Source of the DNA: Apostichopus californicus
Taxonomy: Eukaryota > Echinodermata > Holothuroidea > Aspidochirotida > Stichopodidae
Direction: 5' to 3'
Assembly (NCBI GenBank): GCA_020650975.1
Contig: JAIPMN010000906.1
Coordinates: 1 to 63,562 of the forward strand
Length of the DNA stretch: 63,562 nt
The first letter of the stretch is position 1, and every line of letters begins with the position of its first letter. The translations under genes were made by a program, and so were the position numbers. The notes beneath the pieces were generated by a model, which had not been told where the DNA came from, ran no database searches, and worked only from the letters and a program-made list of their open reading frames with translations. Below are positions 12,201-27,200 of this stretch, piece after piece.

Positions 12201-15200
12201 TACAACTTTAATCTACGGTAAAGAACATTTGCATCAAATAGTTTACAGTTTATAACATCCTAATTATTCACTTCTCATGCAGCCCAATTGGCATTATCAG
12301 ACCGAGACAAGATTGGGATCAAATCACGCAGAGTAACGTCAGTTATCTGCTCGGTATCACCCGAAAAGATCATATGTTTCAACTGTGTTAGCAGCTGACA
12401 TGTATAATTGAGCCATACAACTGACACCACGCTAACCTTGAGTACACAGACATAGTAGGGGAAGGAATTATTTCTACATAACTACGTACTGAAAATCAAT
12501 GCTTTATTAAAAATCTTCCATCAAAATAATTTCAGTAAAAGACTGAAGTCGACAGAAAAACTGTCAGATGATTTATTCACGGTCTTGCAAATTTATTGCC
12601 TCAGTAAATTCCAATAGATTTAAAATGATGAGTCAATCCCAGTGAAAAAACAACAAAAGTTAAGGACATTCTTGAGTTATCCAAAGACATATAACACGCT
12701 CAGTGGTTAACGCCGGTGCCTTGCAATCATAAGGTCCGGAGTTCGAATCACTCCAAGATTAATGTATGTCGTCCAGTTACAGAGTTGTTGACAATTGACA
12801 ATTCATAATCATGGATGTTAAATATGAATCTAAGAGACTGACTTCGGTCAGCTTGCGGCTTTGATAAGCCAATGATGGCTTCTTCACGAGTTCCTGCTTA
12901 CAGGAGGATCTAGAATACATACATACATATATAAGATTGCCATGGCGATGCATCAAACATCTACATATATATTTAAAAGACAAACTTTGAGCACAGACAG
13001 ATTCCAGCAGATTTTATATTGAGGTTAAGATGTTTTTTGAGGGGCAAGTACCTTCAAAATACATCATTTAATGGACTACAGAAGCACAGAAATGAGCAAG
13101 ATTGCACCTAACCTTCTTCAGATTGGTCACTGATGGTCAGCTTAGAACCTTCCTTATCGGTCAGCATGTCCTTGCTGTTCGTCCTCTTGTGTTTCTTTCT
13201 AGCTAACTCCTCGACACTTAGAGTCGACGATGTAACTTGGAAGTCGAGACTGTAAAAGACGACGTAGCAAACCGGAAGACCTTCTTCAAATCAATTTTTG
13301 TGTTTAATTTGTCGTTGGAATCAAATGCTGATTATTAGCAACACATTAGTTATTTAAAGAGTTTTTTTATTAAGTTAAGAAAGTTGCAAGAAAGTCAATC
13401 CCACTACCCCAAAAAAAAAAAAATTACAGAAACAATAGGTGTGCAGGAAACTGAAATTTGTAAATAAATTTCGAAAGTACAAATAATACATTTGACCTCG
13501 AGAATACTGGTTATGAGTTATAGTATCAACTCTTCGGTTCATCCCCCTTAGATGGAGGAACCATTTTGTTGCTAGGAAACCATTCAGACATCACAGTGCC
13601 CTTTACACACAACATCACCAGATATCACACAGCAATTTAAATTTACACAATCCAAAGAGTAGCAATGAAAAACATTTAAAGAGAAATCTGTATATAGTGA
13701 TATGTATTTAAAGAAATTTTGAAATGAAAACTGCTTGATTAACTATAACCAACTAGCAAGCAGCAATGAAGTCATTAATTTTGAAGGGGATGGCAGGAAT
13801 TTATCAGTCCTATGCTCTACCAAAAAATTAATTTAACATAATGTTGGTATTAATTAACTCTATTTGACGGTAATAATTGCTTAAAATTCCTTCACTTGAA
13901 GCCATGAGATCTATTATTTACCATTAATTAGCAGATGGTAATACTTGATTAAAATTCCTTCACTTGAAGCCATGAGATCTATTCTTTACCCATTCATTAG
14001 CAGATGGTAATACTTGCTTAAAATTCCTTCAAACTGAAGAGAAAAGATCTATTCTTTACCATTCATTAGCAGATGGATCTCCTTCTGGATAAATGATAAC
14101 CTCTTGGACATCTTCATCTTCATCCTTGCCATCCTCTTCATCACCATCTCCATCTTCAGATACAATGCTGGTCTGTCTGTCAAGGGCCATGGCGTCACTG
14201 CCACGGCTTCTCCTCACGTTCTCCAGGCCCTTAGAAATGAAAGAAATGGAGAAACTGATGACAAAATTTCAATGAGATGTTTAATAGTAGCACTCACAAA
14301 GGGTACTTTATATAAACACCGCAATATAAAGAAAACCCAAGAACTGATGTACACAGCTCTGTGGAATAACAGACATTTAAGACGGAAGACTGTAAATTCC
14401 GACGCCGAGAGCAAATATATTCTTCTGAAGGACAGTGGTAACAGTGATTTCTCTGATTTTGCTCTGTTGTTTAGTTTCGTTCATCTATGTGATTTCATTG
14501 ATGACCTGACCAGATGCCACCAGAATGAGAAAGCTTTCGTCTGGAATCTTGGAAGTCAAAATGCTTGAAATATGGGGGCAAAAAAACTTCCCAAACATCA
14601 TGCATGACTTCCGGAAATCGGTGAATAATTCAAGAAAGTGCCTCTGGATGCCAAATTAAATGTTTGCTTCTTGCACTGTATCCATCTTAGCCATTGTCAT
14701 TTAGGCTTTTGTAGACTAACCTTGCTTTTGCAAAATTGGTTGCAATTTTATACTTTACAAACAATGCTGTCTATTAGTGCAGTTAAAGTACATATATGTA
14801 ACACAGTTAAGGGGACATGGTCATAATAGTTACTGCATATTGCCATAGATACATGGGCACTGTGGTAAACATATCTAGATGATGTCACACTAAATACATC
14901 TTTCATAAATCCAACCCTGCTGATAATAAATACCTCAGGAGATGGCTCTTTAGCCTCCAATTCCTCCTCCTCCAACATCTTTAGCCTCTCCTCAGCTGGA
15001 CCAAAGTCATCATCATCATCCTCTTCCTCATCATCATCCTGTCAAATTAAATTAAAACAATTGTTTTTCCAGACGGACAGAAATATATACGGTAGGAATA
15101 CAGTGGTATATGACAGTATAACAGTGTACTTATAAATTGATTGTTCGGATACTCTCCACCTGTTTCGACCTGAAATTAGCAAACACGTTTCAAATAGGAT

Positions 15201-18200
15201 CAGGAATAAACATACTACGAAGCAACTTATACTTTAAAACAATTCTCTGCGGCAAAAATCTAGTCTGTGAAGGAAATGAAATGTTGGTCCTTTTTTCTTT
15301 ACATCTTTCTGCTCTGCATAATAATAATAATAATCATAATAATATCAAAATATTAAATGATTGTGGTAATTTAAAATTATATAACTTTCATTTTTATATG
15401 ATTTGACCTACAGAATGGAAAGAGTACTAAAACGAAAAGTACATAAATTGGAACAAACTGCTCAATTTTTTGATTGAGACACCTGCAAGAGTCTCAGACA
15501 AAGTCTACATTTTGCCTTTCTAGGCAACGGTTGATGCTTTTGATAAATTTGCATTTGTTATGGAAATCAAATTCTGCAAGATTAAAGGATTGGGAAAACC
15601 AATATAAGCCAGGAAGAGTTATTTATAAAGTAATTTACAAGATTATGCTTCCTAATTCTCTTTGACCTACCCTACTTGACATCAATTTACTTAAAACTTG
15701 AACAGCTTTCTTGGTAATACCATGGAAGGTTTCATGGTCAATATCCATATTGTAACTCCGGACAGGAGATTTAAACTTAGCTTGAAGACCTTAGTTCCTT
15801 TAGAAACCCTTTCTTCATGTCAAAACAGTTTACCCAGGCTAACTTTCTGTATTCAACAACTGTAAACCTTCAAACTTACTTTGATAAAACTAAAGTGTGT
15901 TTTAGTTTCTTACTGATTGTACTTAATACAAATGAACATGCTGTTACAGGCAAATACTCTTTAGAACTGTTCCAAGAATTTAATCAAACTTTAAGTCAAA
16001 CTTACTTACCTTTTAAAGTATAATTTTGACATTTTTCATTAAAAAAAAAAGAAGAAGCTTATGATTGTAGAAGGGTCATTCCACAAATTAAATGACAAAT
16101 TCTGGCAAGTTTGGGGGTTCATTTTATGCCACTCATCAGAAAAATATTTCCTGTAATTGTAAAATCTTTCATGCAGAGTAACACAGCAAAGCAAATGAGG
16201 TTTTTCATCATAGAAAAGCTAAACCTCACACAAATGCCTGAATTTTGCACACACAAAGGTAAACCAAAGTTGGTTCGGTGTGTTTTGGAAACACCCCAAA
16301 AGAACTCCAAAGTTTGACAAATAATTTATGGAATGATTCATAACTTCTGTACAAGCACAATTAAAATACATAGATCTTAAGAAAACATCCGTCAGGCAGG
16401 CAGAGTGAGAAGATAGAATCTCCAGAAGTTCAGAATCTTATGATTGTAAAAACAAAATATTCAGCTATGAGCCTTGCAAAGATATGACTCACATCAGGTT
16501 AACAGATAACATCAAACAAGGTTTAGCTCACTATGCAGCTTTTTTGGTTAACTTTTTACACTGAGCAGACCATAGGCAGACAACACAAACAAGATTATTG
16601 CAATGGCAGAGAATAAAAGTTTGCTAATAACTTGAATAATGCTGATTCTATCACAGATAGCAAGAAAAGAGGACGTCACAATTAGAGAAAATCTCCCACA
16701 ATGCTACTAGGCCACCTCATTTAAATATCCCTTTTAACTTAAGACTACAGTTGCTTCAAAAGGTCAGCTTATTCTTGACATAAAAAAACACTTTTTGTGT
16801 TTTTATATATTTCAATGATATTTGCAGACAAGGACCTCAGACACAATATGCATACGATGTGAAGTCGTGAACACATGTCAACACAAAATAACACAACGTA
16901 AAAGTGAAGTAAACATGGATATCTTGTGGAAATCTTCTTCTTTTTTTTTTTGAATATTAACCAATAATCTAGCAACAAAAGCCTTCTGCATGGAAACACA
17001 ATTTGAAGTGTCCTAGCTTGTCTCTCAATGTGTTTTTCACTAATTTGAAGTCTGAAAACGATGATTTACTTTGCACAGTTTGGTCCAAATCCTCACGTCA
17101 GGTGATATTATTGTTTTCATTTTAGTTTTACTCACATCAGTATATTTAACATCAACAGTAGTGTAATTTGTTTTCAATGGAGAGAATGAAAGATTTATAC
17201 AATCAACATTTTTCTTTCTAGCCCTTTCTTATATAAGTCGTTATATCTGTACTAAAACAAAGGGTAGCATTTGCGACTGATCTGAGGTCAATGTTAGTGA
17301 ACTTCAACTGCATCCTGCTCTTTCATCTAGACTAACCCGCCATAATCTATCTATCAAAACGGCAAACTTAGAGAAATTAATGCAGCAATGAGCACAATTT
17401 GCCAATTCAAAGGCCTAAATGAAACATAATTGAACCCACCATGTTACTTGGATCAATACTAAATATGGTATTGTTGTTGCATACCAGCAAACTGAGTGCT
17501 GCTTTAACAGAATGTCGGTTGCACTTACCAAAATATGAAAAATTAAGAGAAAAGTGCTTGTATGAGAAACAATGTGGTGATATCCCCAACAAGGAACCTA
17601 AAGAAGGATGAACTTCCTAATGGAAATTTAGGTAAAAACCCAATCCATATAATTAATAAAAAATAATTTAAAAAAAATGCAACTTTGCAAACTGAATCTT
17701 GATAGCTTGCTACATTCTACTCCACCCACCCTCCCGCCCCCCTCCTTCCCTGATCAGCAAAAATATCAATTAAAGGGTACTTTACCTATTTGAATCCACC
17801 TTTGTGCCCACCCCTATCCCTTGCGCACCCCCATCCCGTGCCACCCCCATCCCAGATTGCCATTCATTCAAATCCTCCCTGCAAGTTACCCAATTAGCTT
17901 TAATTTAATACTAATGCAGCAAACATATAACATGCTTTTTGTACAAACACAAATCATTTGTACTAAAGGAAGCATGACACTGCAAACTAAGTGCCCAAGC
18001 TTGACTACAAAGTAACACAAACAAACAAATAAGCACAAAACATAGAAAACATATAAAAGTTATGATAGTCATGAGAGATGCATCCCGGTTTGTTATTGTA
18101 GCGAAAATGATTACATCATGCAGAGAAAGAAAAAATGTCACTGAATAATTGAATTAACCTCTAATACTGCAACATAGGATAAGGTTGTGATAAAGTTGTT

Positions 18201-21200
18201 TAATCAAGTCACCAATGGCCAGGCTTGTCATAAACTGCACATTCATGTTCTCTTGTGGTACAAAGCAATGCAAAACTCAAATCTGAACAGTAAGTGGATT
18301 TTTCTGTTTTGTGCAACAATAAAGTAAAATAAAAATAGTGTAAAAAAAAAGGAAAAAAAGTAAAATATTGCCATTGAGACTGCAGACAGATTTTGTCAGG
18401 GAGATTGTGATGGAAGTTTTCACATTAAAATTAAACAGAGCATCTTGAAGATGTAATTGGTTTATTTAATTTTAAAGGCCATAGCTGAATGATCAAACAA
18501 TTTTTCCACTTCTCACCCAAAGGTACTTTGATTAATATATACAAATATATGTAAATATGTATGTAAGTATGTATTGGAGTTAGAACCATGTTACAGCCAC
18601 TAACCTCTGAAAGCATGAGAGCTTGTTGAGTCCAAAGCTGTGCATGAATTATATAAAAGATGAGTAGATTTTCAAGGTCTCCTGAAATCCCTTACAAGCA
18701 AATAATAATGCAGGAATGAATCAAGGGTGGGGTTTTACACAGCATAACACATTCAATTCCCTTACAAAGCCCACCGATCATAACCAATGGGGGAGGAGGA
18801 GTCCTATGTTAGTTTGGAAATTTTTTATTCTTTTGGTGAACTTACAAATCTACTAGTAAATGTAAGCCATGAGTAGTGATAGGTACAGGGATATAAATTT
18901 AGTATTTAGATTATGAGTAGTAATTTATTCTTGAGAAGGTTTCTGCATAAAATGAATATATATTATGCATCTTTTCACACTTCTACCAATTTGGAGGTCA
19001 TCTTATCTACATTTTGTTATGCTATACCATATTAATTCCCTGCAGTAAACAAACAATTTGTCTATTTACACTCCGTACCCTACTCCCTGAATTCCTGATC
19101 AATATCCTACATCTGTTTGCCATGCTCAACAACACACACTAAGATGACCAGTCAAATGACCAGTCAAAATCATTTAGAACATACACAACAGATTGGTGCA
19201 TGTCAGCTATTAACATGACCACCGATTACTTAAGACTGAAACAAATCCATAGCAATATCACATCACGCATATATGAAATCTACATGAATATTCAGTGACG
19301 TTTTGATGGTCTAGCTTTTGATATGGAGGAAAGAAAAAATTGAAATATGTCGGGCAAAAGTCAAAGCAAAGTTTACTCAACACTTCCGTTTATGCGACTG
19401 TAAAATATTCATTTGTCTGAGCATTTCTGGGAGATGCAGAATTCAACCGTGACATAACATGCTTTTCTACACATATTGGTATAAATGTCGTTCTACACAA
19501 TGGGACTGTACATCCATCCACTATTCCCTAATACAAGCAAAGGCACTTTTAATACAGATCCTAAGCAAACTAGATTTCTATAATTATCTTGAGGCAGTTT
19601 CTGCAACATTTTTTGCTGAAAACAAACCTATTTCAAATGAAACATACACAGACAAAAAAGAAGATGCTATAACTGATGATGAAGAAAACTATGAATGGAA
19701 CATGCACCTCAATGATTTGATAGGTTAAATGTTCCGTCAACAGCAAGATCAGATCTGTACTATTATTTTTACCCTAGAGTGATGCAGAAATTTATTTTAA
19801 AAATGAGCACATTATTAATTTCAAAATGCATGATAATAAGTTTCATGAAAGCATTAGTAACAACATGGAGGAAACAAAGGATGTTTCAATTTCAGGAAAA
19901 AAAAGACTGATCGAATGATGGGAACAAAACAAACTTTTTGTTAAACATATTTTAGCAACTCCCAAACGTTATAATATGGAAACTGCAAAAACTGTGTTAT
20001 TTGAAGTTAAATGTCTCAAAAATCCAAAAGCATGAAAGCAGTTTCAATGCATTATTTTGACAAAAACAAAATTTGAATATGATTAATTTGAAAAAAGATT
20101 TTAAAAAACTTTGAAAACACACATAAGGAAAGAAGTATTTTAGTACCTTCATCCAGACAAAAAATTTATGGGCAGTTCAGCTATGTTTTGGGGAAATTAA
20201 TTATTTTAATTTTTTTTTGTGACGGGCTCTAGAGAAGGAAAAATCAGTTGATTAGCAATCCTTCTCTTGGCTTCATTATGATATGTTGATTCTATAACTT
20301 ACACTCATGGCTTCTGGTTCCAATGTGTACCTTCTCCTATCTAAAGAAGAAAAATAATGATAAAGAAGGAAGATGTGATACCTCTAAGCAGGAGCACATG
20401 AAACCCAATACTATATACTCAGATAAGACAACATTCTTAGCTGTCACATTTTAACAAGGGTTACTCTACACCAAAATTTAGTTTTCTTGAGTAAGAAATC
20501 AGCATTGCTCTGATGATCAATTGTTTTGATGGGAAGAGGAATTGATTCTTAAACACAGCCGGAAAAAGATACTAGCCCTTTAAAATATCCCGGTGAGAAC
20601 AGTCTAACATTTAGTGTACGTCGATATTGAAATTGTGTGAATCAAAGACAAGACAAAATAAAATTAATAGTATCAACAAAATTAAATGAAAGCACAACTT
20701 CATCTGATCTGAAAACTAACTACAATTTATCTCCATGAAATGAAAATTTTTTCACAAAATTGTACTCAAAAGTTTCTAATGCTCACCGACACCATCCTGA
20801 AGTCTAACTGGTATGTCAGTGTTTCCAGATTTCATGACAAACCCTTCACTTCCAAGTTTTTGAGCCCATTTTCCTTTCGGTTGGGCAGGGTTGGAGTATT
20901 TCTCAGCAAGAGGAAGATCCTCCCCAGTCATCTAAATTGCGATGAGAAAGACGAGAGGAGGGAAAAAAAAACATTTGAGATGTCAAATATAAAGGTTAGG
21001 TTAAATATAAATATTAGAAGTATACATGGTAAAAATTACGCATACCTTCTTTTGAGCCCATAGTGGTAGTGCATCTATGCTAAAGCTATAATCCGGCTGC
21101 ACGTTACCTTGAAGAAGAGAAGAAGTCAAGAAAACGATGATCGATTAGCCAGCAGATAGCTAAAGAGAGGTTAAAGGTGAACAAAAATGTCAAGAAAGGT

Positions 21201-24200
21201 CCACCACACCTATTGACAAGAACGTATGGGTCAAACCACAAGGGCGGTTTCTGTATATTTATATTAATCAATTCATTGAAATAAAACTTAAACCATAAAT
21301 CATTCAAAACGGCTACTTTTCGGTGTCTAGAGTGAACAGGTTACCTTTGGACACTCTATGACCGGACCCAACCATCCAAAGTGCTTATATCGTATGTTGT
21401 GGCTTCCAATCCTACAGAACTTTTGATAATCAGGATCTCTTTCGGTTTTCACTGAGTAGCCAGATAAAGTGTATTAACCGTACACTGTTCCGTACCGGGA
21501 GATCGTTGGACGTCCACGATTTGTGCCCCAAGATGCCGGACATGTACCACAATGGATCCATGCTTGGTTTGCATACACGTTTGTACATTGTGCTGTTCAG
21601 GTACTTTTTATGGTGCAGTCTACTACTTGAAAAGAATTCACAGTAATGAAATATTCTTACCACCTTGTGTTTCTTCTAATTCCGGGTCTTCTTTACCAGT
21701 GCTTGCTGCTTCCTCTTGAATACTTACTGGTGATGGTTCAGGAGGTATAACGAATGTTTCTCTCCTGTCAGCAGAAAGCAAAGAGATGGTGAAAATTTGG
21801 ACAATGAGCTACTAAATTATAATGCCAATTTAAAATCAATTTTTTTCATCAGAACATCGCAAATTCAAAAATGTTACAGACTGAATCTTAGTCAATGTTT
21901 GTTTAGTTAAAAAGTGTCAAACAAGACAATGAAAGACAGTGAAAACTAAAAGTGGAAAAATGGCACATTTAAAGAGGATGTATCATTGATAAATTGAATA
22001 AACTACTTGAGCATTGGAATGGATGCATTACCACCTTTTAAAACCCTTTATGGGAAATTTTGGTAAATGTTAAAGTCTAAAGTTTAATAAAATTTAAACA
22101 GCCTCATTAGACGTTTGAGACAGAAACTCACTGATGGATATTTCCAATCCAAAATAGCTGACCATTTGAATTATTGTGGAATCCACAACCTTTTAGGTTT
22201 CACAGCATAATTGTATGAAATTTTTGGTACAAACTCTTAAAATTTAATCTCTTTTTCTCTTTTTGCAGCATCATAGAATATCTATTCTCAAGAGTTACCT
22301 TCACCTATTCTGACTGCTTTCAATCTCCATCCCAACACCCACCCCCAAACCCCTCCCGCTCCCCTCCTACACCCTCCTCCTATTTCCAAATGACTGTTCT
22401 ATGTCTATGTTCAGTGCTAATGGTTGCTGCTGTTTTTCGAAATGGAGCAATTATCCATTCATAAAGAAAAATATGAAAGGAAAAAAAAAAACATTTGCCA
22501 ACAAAATTAATCTTTACCTTGCTTGATTCATTTGTGCTGCCACCTTCAGTCTTACTGACCTCTCATTGATTCTGTCTTTCATATTGTTAGTCATTTCCAA
22601 TGGAAGTTTCCAAACAAAAATACAGCTGAAAAGTATTTGAAACAAAAAGAAAATTTCAGGATTACTACACCTGCTGAAAATGTGAAATTGTGTTTGGCTG
22701 AGCTGATGTATATCACCAGTTCTAGGAATTAGTATATGATTCTTTTTTGAAGTTTTAGTGAGATCTCTAAATATTTTCAAGCTCCTGGGTATCATTTAGC
22801 AAGGAGGGTGCAAAGTGAATTCACCAATGACACTTCCGAATGTAAAAGAAATACCTAACATTTGAGAGAGCATGCTTAAATAAGAGCATGATGTACATAG
22901 AATGTTGTTAATTACAGCCATGAAAAAAAAAATTGTATCAAAGAATAGATCATTGTTGATAATCAATGTATCATAGACAAACCATCTCTTTTGAACGCCT
23001 GTGCATTCCACATTGAGCCTAAAATCTTGATATATTTGTGACTTTTTATTGCTTCTGACAAGCTTCATCACCAACCCCCCCCCCCCCCTCCCTGTTTCAT
23101 CCTCTCTTCCAACACCACCATTCGATCTGTTCAGAGCTTAAGGCTAACTATAAAACATATTGCATTGTTTATACCTCAATGTTATCAAACATATTTTGTC
23201 TAAGTGGATTTCATTATATTTCTGCTCATCTGTGTTTCAAACATTGACGTCTTTGGCTGTAGTAAATTCTATTGTTGGTTGGTGCATCTATTGTTGTCCA
23301 CACCAGATCACCCTTTGCATTCCTTGTTTATTGTTTATTTTATTCAAAGGTTAAAACATCGCTGCATTTTCTAACCTTCCATAGTACTCACCCGTCTCCT
23401 GAAACACTAATTAATTGCCTGCAATCATTAGTAAACTTCAAACCTGTCACAAGCTCTGAAATGAGAATGAATGAGACTAATTCCAACTATATCTGCGGTA
23501 AGGTTTTAGAAATCACTTCGAAAAGGTTATCAAAGACCCTAGAATACATGATCTTGAAAATAGAATAAAATAAAAATAGATTTAATTTGATTTTAATCTT
23601 TCTAGATGCTGTTCCATGACAGTGTTGATCGATAGTGTGAATAGTTTAATAAAGTTTCATATCCAATAATGAAGTATAAAAAAGTATTAAAAAAAATCTT
23701 AATTTTATAGCAAAAGGGAAAAAACAGATTGAATTTATTCTCTTTAGTTTCAACAGGCAAAAATAATGATAAAACAAACTTAAAAAAAACAGTCAACTAA
23801 TGTTAGTTTCTTAAAGACTTTTTAATATATTTTAATTTATTTTTTATTTATTTATATTATTTATTTATATTTTTATTATTTATTTATATTATTTTATTAT
23901 TTATTATGATTATTTATTTATATATTTTTTTTATTATTTATATATAAAGCTCTTACCGGAGTGTCCCATCATGGTAGCCATGCAAGCTCCCGAGTAAAAG
24001 TCAAAGATGGCTAATGTTTTATCAGAGCAGCTGGTGGCCGCATACATCCCAGACGGATCCAGTTCAACTTTGATCAGCGTCCCATCCTCACTCTGAGAAC
24101 CCTTGTAGGTCTGCTTCAGTTTGCCGCTCGCTATGTTATGTATCCTTGAAAAACAAAACAACAAAATTAACAGTAATTTTGATCATATTAAACAGGTTAT

Positions 24201-27200
24201 TGTGCCTTCTAATTTTTAAAAGTACCACAATTTCAACACGTTTGGGATTTGGACCACTTAGTGAATTATCATCAACTTAGGGCCCGGTGAATCCGACCAA
24301 AGCGGGACCGACTTTTTTGCTTGTTTTGTACCTTTAGACAATCTGGACTTTGAAAGATCATTCAAAGAACTATATTGGTTTCCCAAACAAGCTTAATGTA
24401 TAGCTGTTAAGTACAAGTAAGTGCTTTTGACAATGACAATGAAACTGTTTATTTCCAACACAAAAGATAAGTACATTTTAAACAAGAATTCATATACATA
24501 TAATCAAATAATCATTGTATTATATTTATTTCAATGAAAACTACCAAAGATCTAACGTGTGGAAAAGGAGAAAAACTGAAGTGCAATACTTATGAATCGT
24601 TTTCCTCCAAATATGTGTTGAAAAATATAGACAAAAGAATTAGTCAAGACAAGATAACATACCTAAAGTTACAAAAATAAAAATACATAAATTAGAGGAT
24701 GCCCAACCAAAAGTTTTTATCACCTCTGACCACAGAGATACTCTTTAAACTAGCTACCCTGTAAAGTATGATAGGGTAAACTATATTACATACCTTAAGT
24801 TTCTGTCTTGACATGCAGTAGCTACATACTTCTTGGATACGTCTACTGCCATATCATAGAGGGTGGTCTTGCTGCCAACATGATGTAACAGACTAAACTG
24901 AAGATCAGGATTCTGAGAGAACATGATAAATATTGAAGAAAACAGCAGTGTCAGAAGAGACATTAAACCATTAGACTAACAACACCGTCACTGCTTGGAA
25001 ATAAAAAGCTATTGAATCACCGAGAAGCTTGTTATCACTGTCAGCTTTCTGACAGGGCAAATATGATTTCTAATGCAATGTGTAGTTTTGTGACATTATA
25101 TATGTTTCTTCTTCTTTTTTTGGTACCCCAGAGTGTTCCAAATACAGAGATCTTTGTTTCAACTCCCAATATAATCCCCTAATTAATGTCTTAACATATC
25201 CCTTTACTATGATTTTCTTTCGGAAGGTGTATAGGGGCATAAATTTTTCCTGCAATTTTACGGTCACACTAGATACATTCTTAATTGCAAAAAAATAAAA
25301 TGTAATATTTCATTTCTTGAAATATTGCATATGACACAAAATACTTTTAAAAATCTGACTTTCTAGAAATTAGATCATATCACCATAGTGATAAGAAGCA
25401 TAATGTAACAGTACTTATAATAATGAAACCTTTCAAATGTGCTGTCATGACAAATGCTACTTATTGAACCAGGGAAGTGTCAAGCAAACTGACTTACCCA
25501 AGTAGCGATTCTGAAGAGAAGGGCTTTATCAGCCCCACAGCTGATCATCTGGAACCGTCCACCACACTCTGCAAATCATGACAGAATTGCATAATTATAA
25601 CATTATTATTATTATTTATTATTATTATTATTTACCAAATTTATATAGCGCTCTTTTCATGCTTAAGCATGTTCAAGAGCGCTTTACAATGACAACAAAA
25701 TGACAAATCTCTTAAAATATGAATATGAAGAAAAAATGGACGCAGCTTAAATATTAATATAAAAAAATATACATCAGTACAATAGAGAAATTATCTGAAA
25801 TGTAGACATTGTGATAGCAGAATATTAATGTTTACCACGAAAAGGTGCAAACTGTTCATGAAATACATAACATGTCTTGAAACGTAACTGATCTGCAGAT
25901 AGTACTATACAACAGAGCATTAAATACACATAAAGGAACTGCCTACAGCTTTCTATTATGAAGCATAGTCACTCTTCTATATTTTCATTTGTAATTTATA
26001 TTAATCTTTTGCTACTTTAATAAAAACTAATGAGAACAAAATACAGGACATAGCAGCATGCTATAAAGTCTGACACACATTACCATTTTACCTGTCTGAG
26101 GGACAACCCCCCCCAAAAAAAAACCTTTGAAAATTTGCCCCGATAAGTTATACTCACAGACTTCTGAATATATCAAAGAAAATACATGATTTCTGCATTG
26201 TGTCTCCTTTTCCAAGTAAACCAAGAACTACATCTTATAAAGCAAACATTCTGGATATTTATTCTGCCGATGAAGAAAAGCGTATCACCTGAAAACTTGA
26301 CAGACGTGATGGATGCTGAATGGTCGTCTATCGTCTGCAACAGCAAACAGTTCTTGTTCATGTCAAAGATGTGAATGAATCGATCTCTACTAGCCGATGC
26401 TAACAAATTGTAACCTGATGAAAAAGGAAAAGAGAGAGGGGGGGGGGGGGAGGTTTGGTTAGCAAGTAATAGACAATGAGTAAAATCAAGGCTCTAACGA
26501 GCATCATGTGGCATTCTTTACTAGTTTCATAATTAGCCGCTATATCTTACATTGATTGTCGTTAACAAAACTGAACTAGAATTCATGCAGGATGTTGCAA
26601 GCTGATACAAAGCTTATCTGTGTATTACACCTGCTTAACCCAGTTGTTGAATTACATTACTAATATAGAAAAGCATATTCTGTATCTCAAAAGATTGACC
26701 AAAGTGAATTAACTTAACATTCCATCAGATCAAGCCACTGCCCTTAATGTACCCTATTAGAGGCAACAACAGTTTCTCACATTAATTTGTATTGAACTAT
26801 GTAAGTCTAGGAATAAGTGTAATATGACAGTTTAGTAGATAAAAGCTAATTGCCAACTGTTGAGGAGAAAAGTGACAGACTTTCACGAGGTGCTTATCGT
26901 CTACAATTGAACTGACACAGAAACAAACAATGTATTTTCTGTTTATGTGTTTTAAATGCATGTCAGGAGGGGACATTGAACTGCAAACACAATCGCATAC
27001 TAAAAATTGTTGGTTGAAAAGTTATCATAACACATCAGAATCATGCTGTTGGTTCTAAAGGTATCAATGACTAACCTGTCTGTGGTTGAGAGAACTCTAA
27101 ACATAACACTTCAGAGTCATGAGCTTCAATCTTGTGGAGTTCATACATGTTTGCCTGGAGAAGGTCATTAATCCTTATATTGCCAGACCTTTGGAAAATG

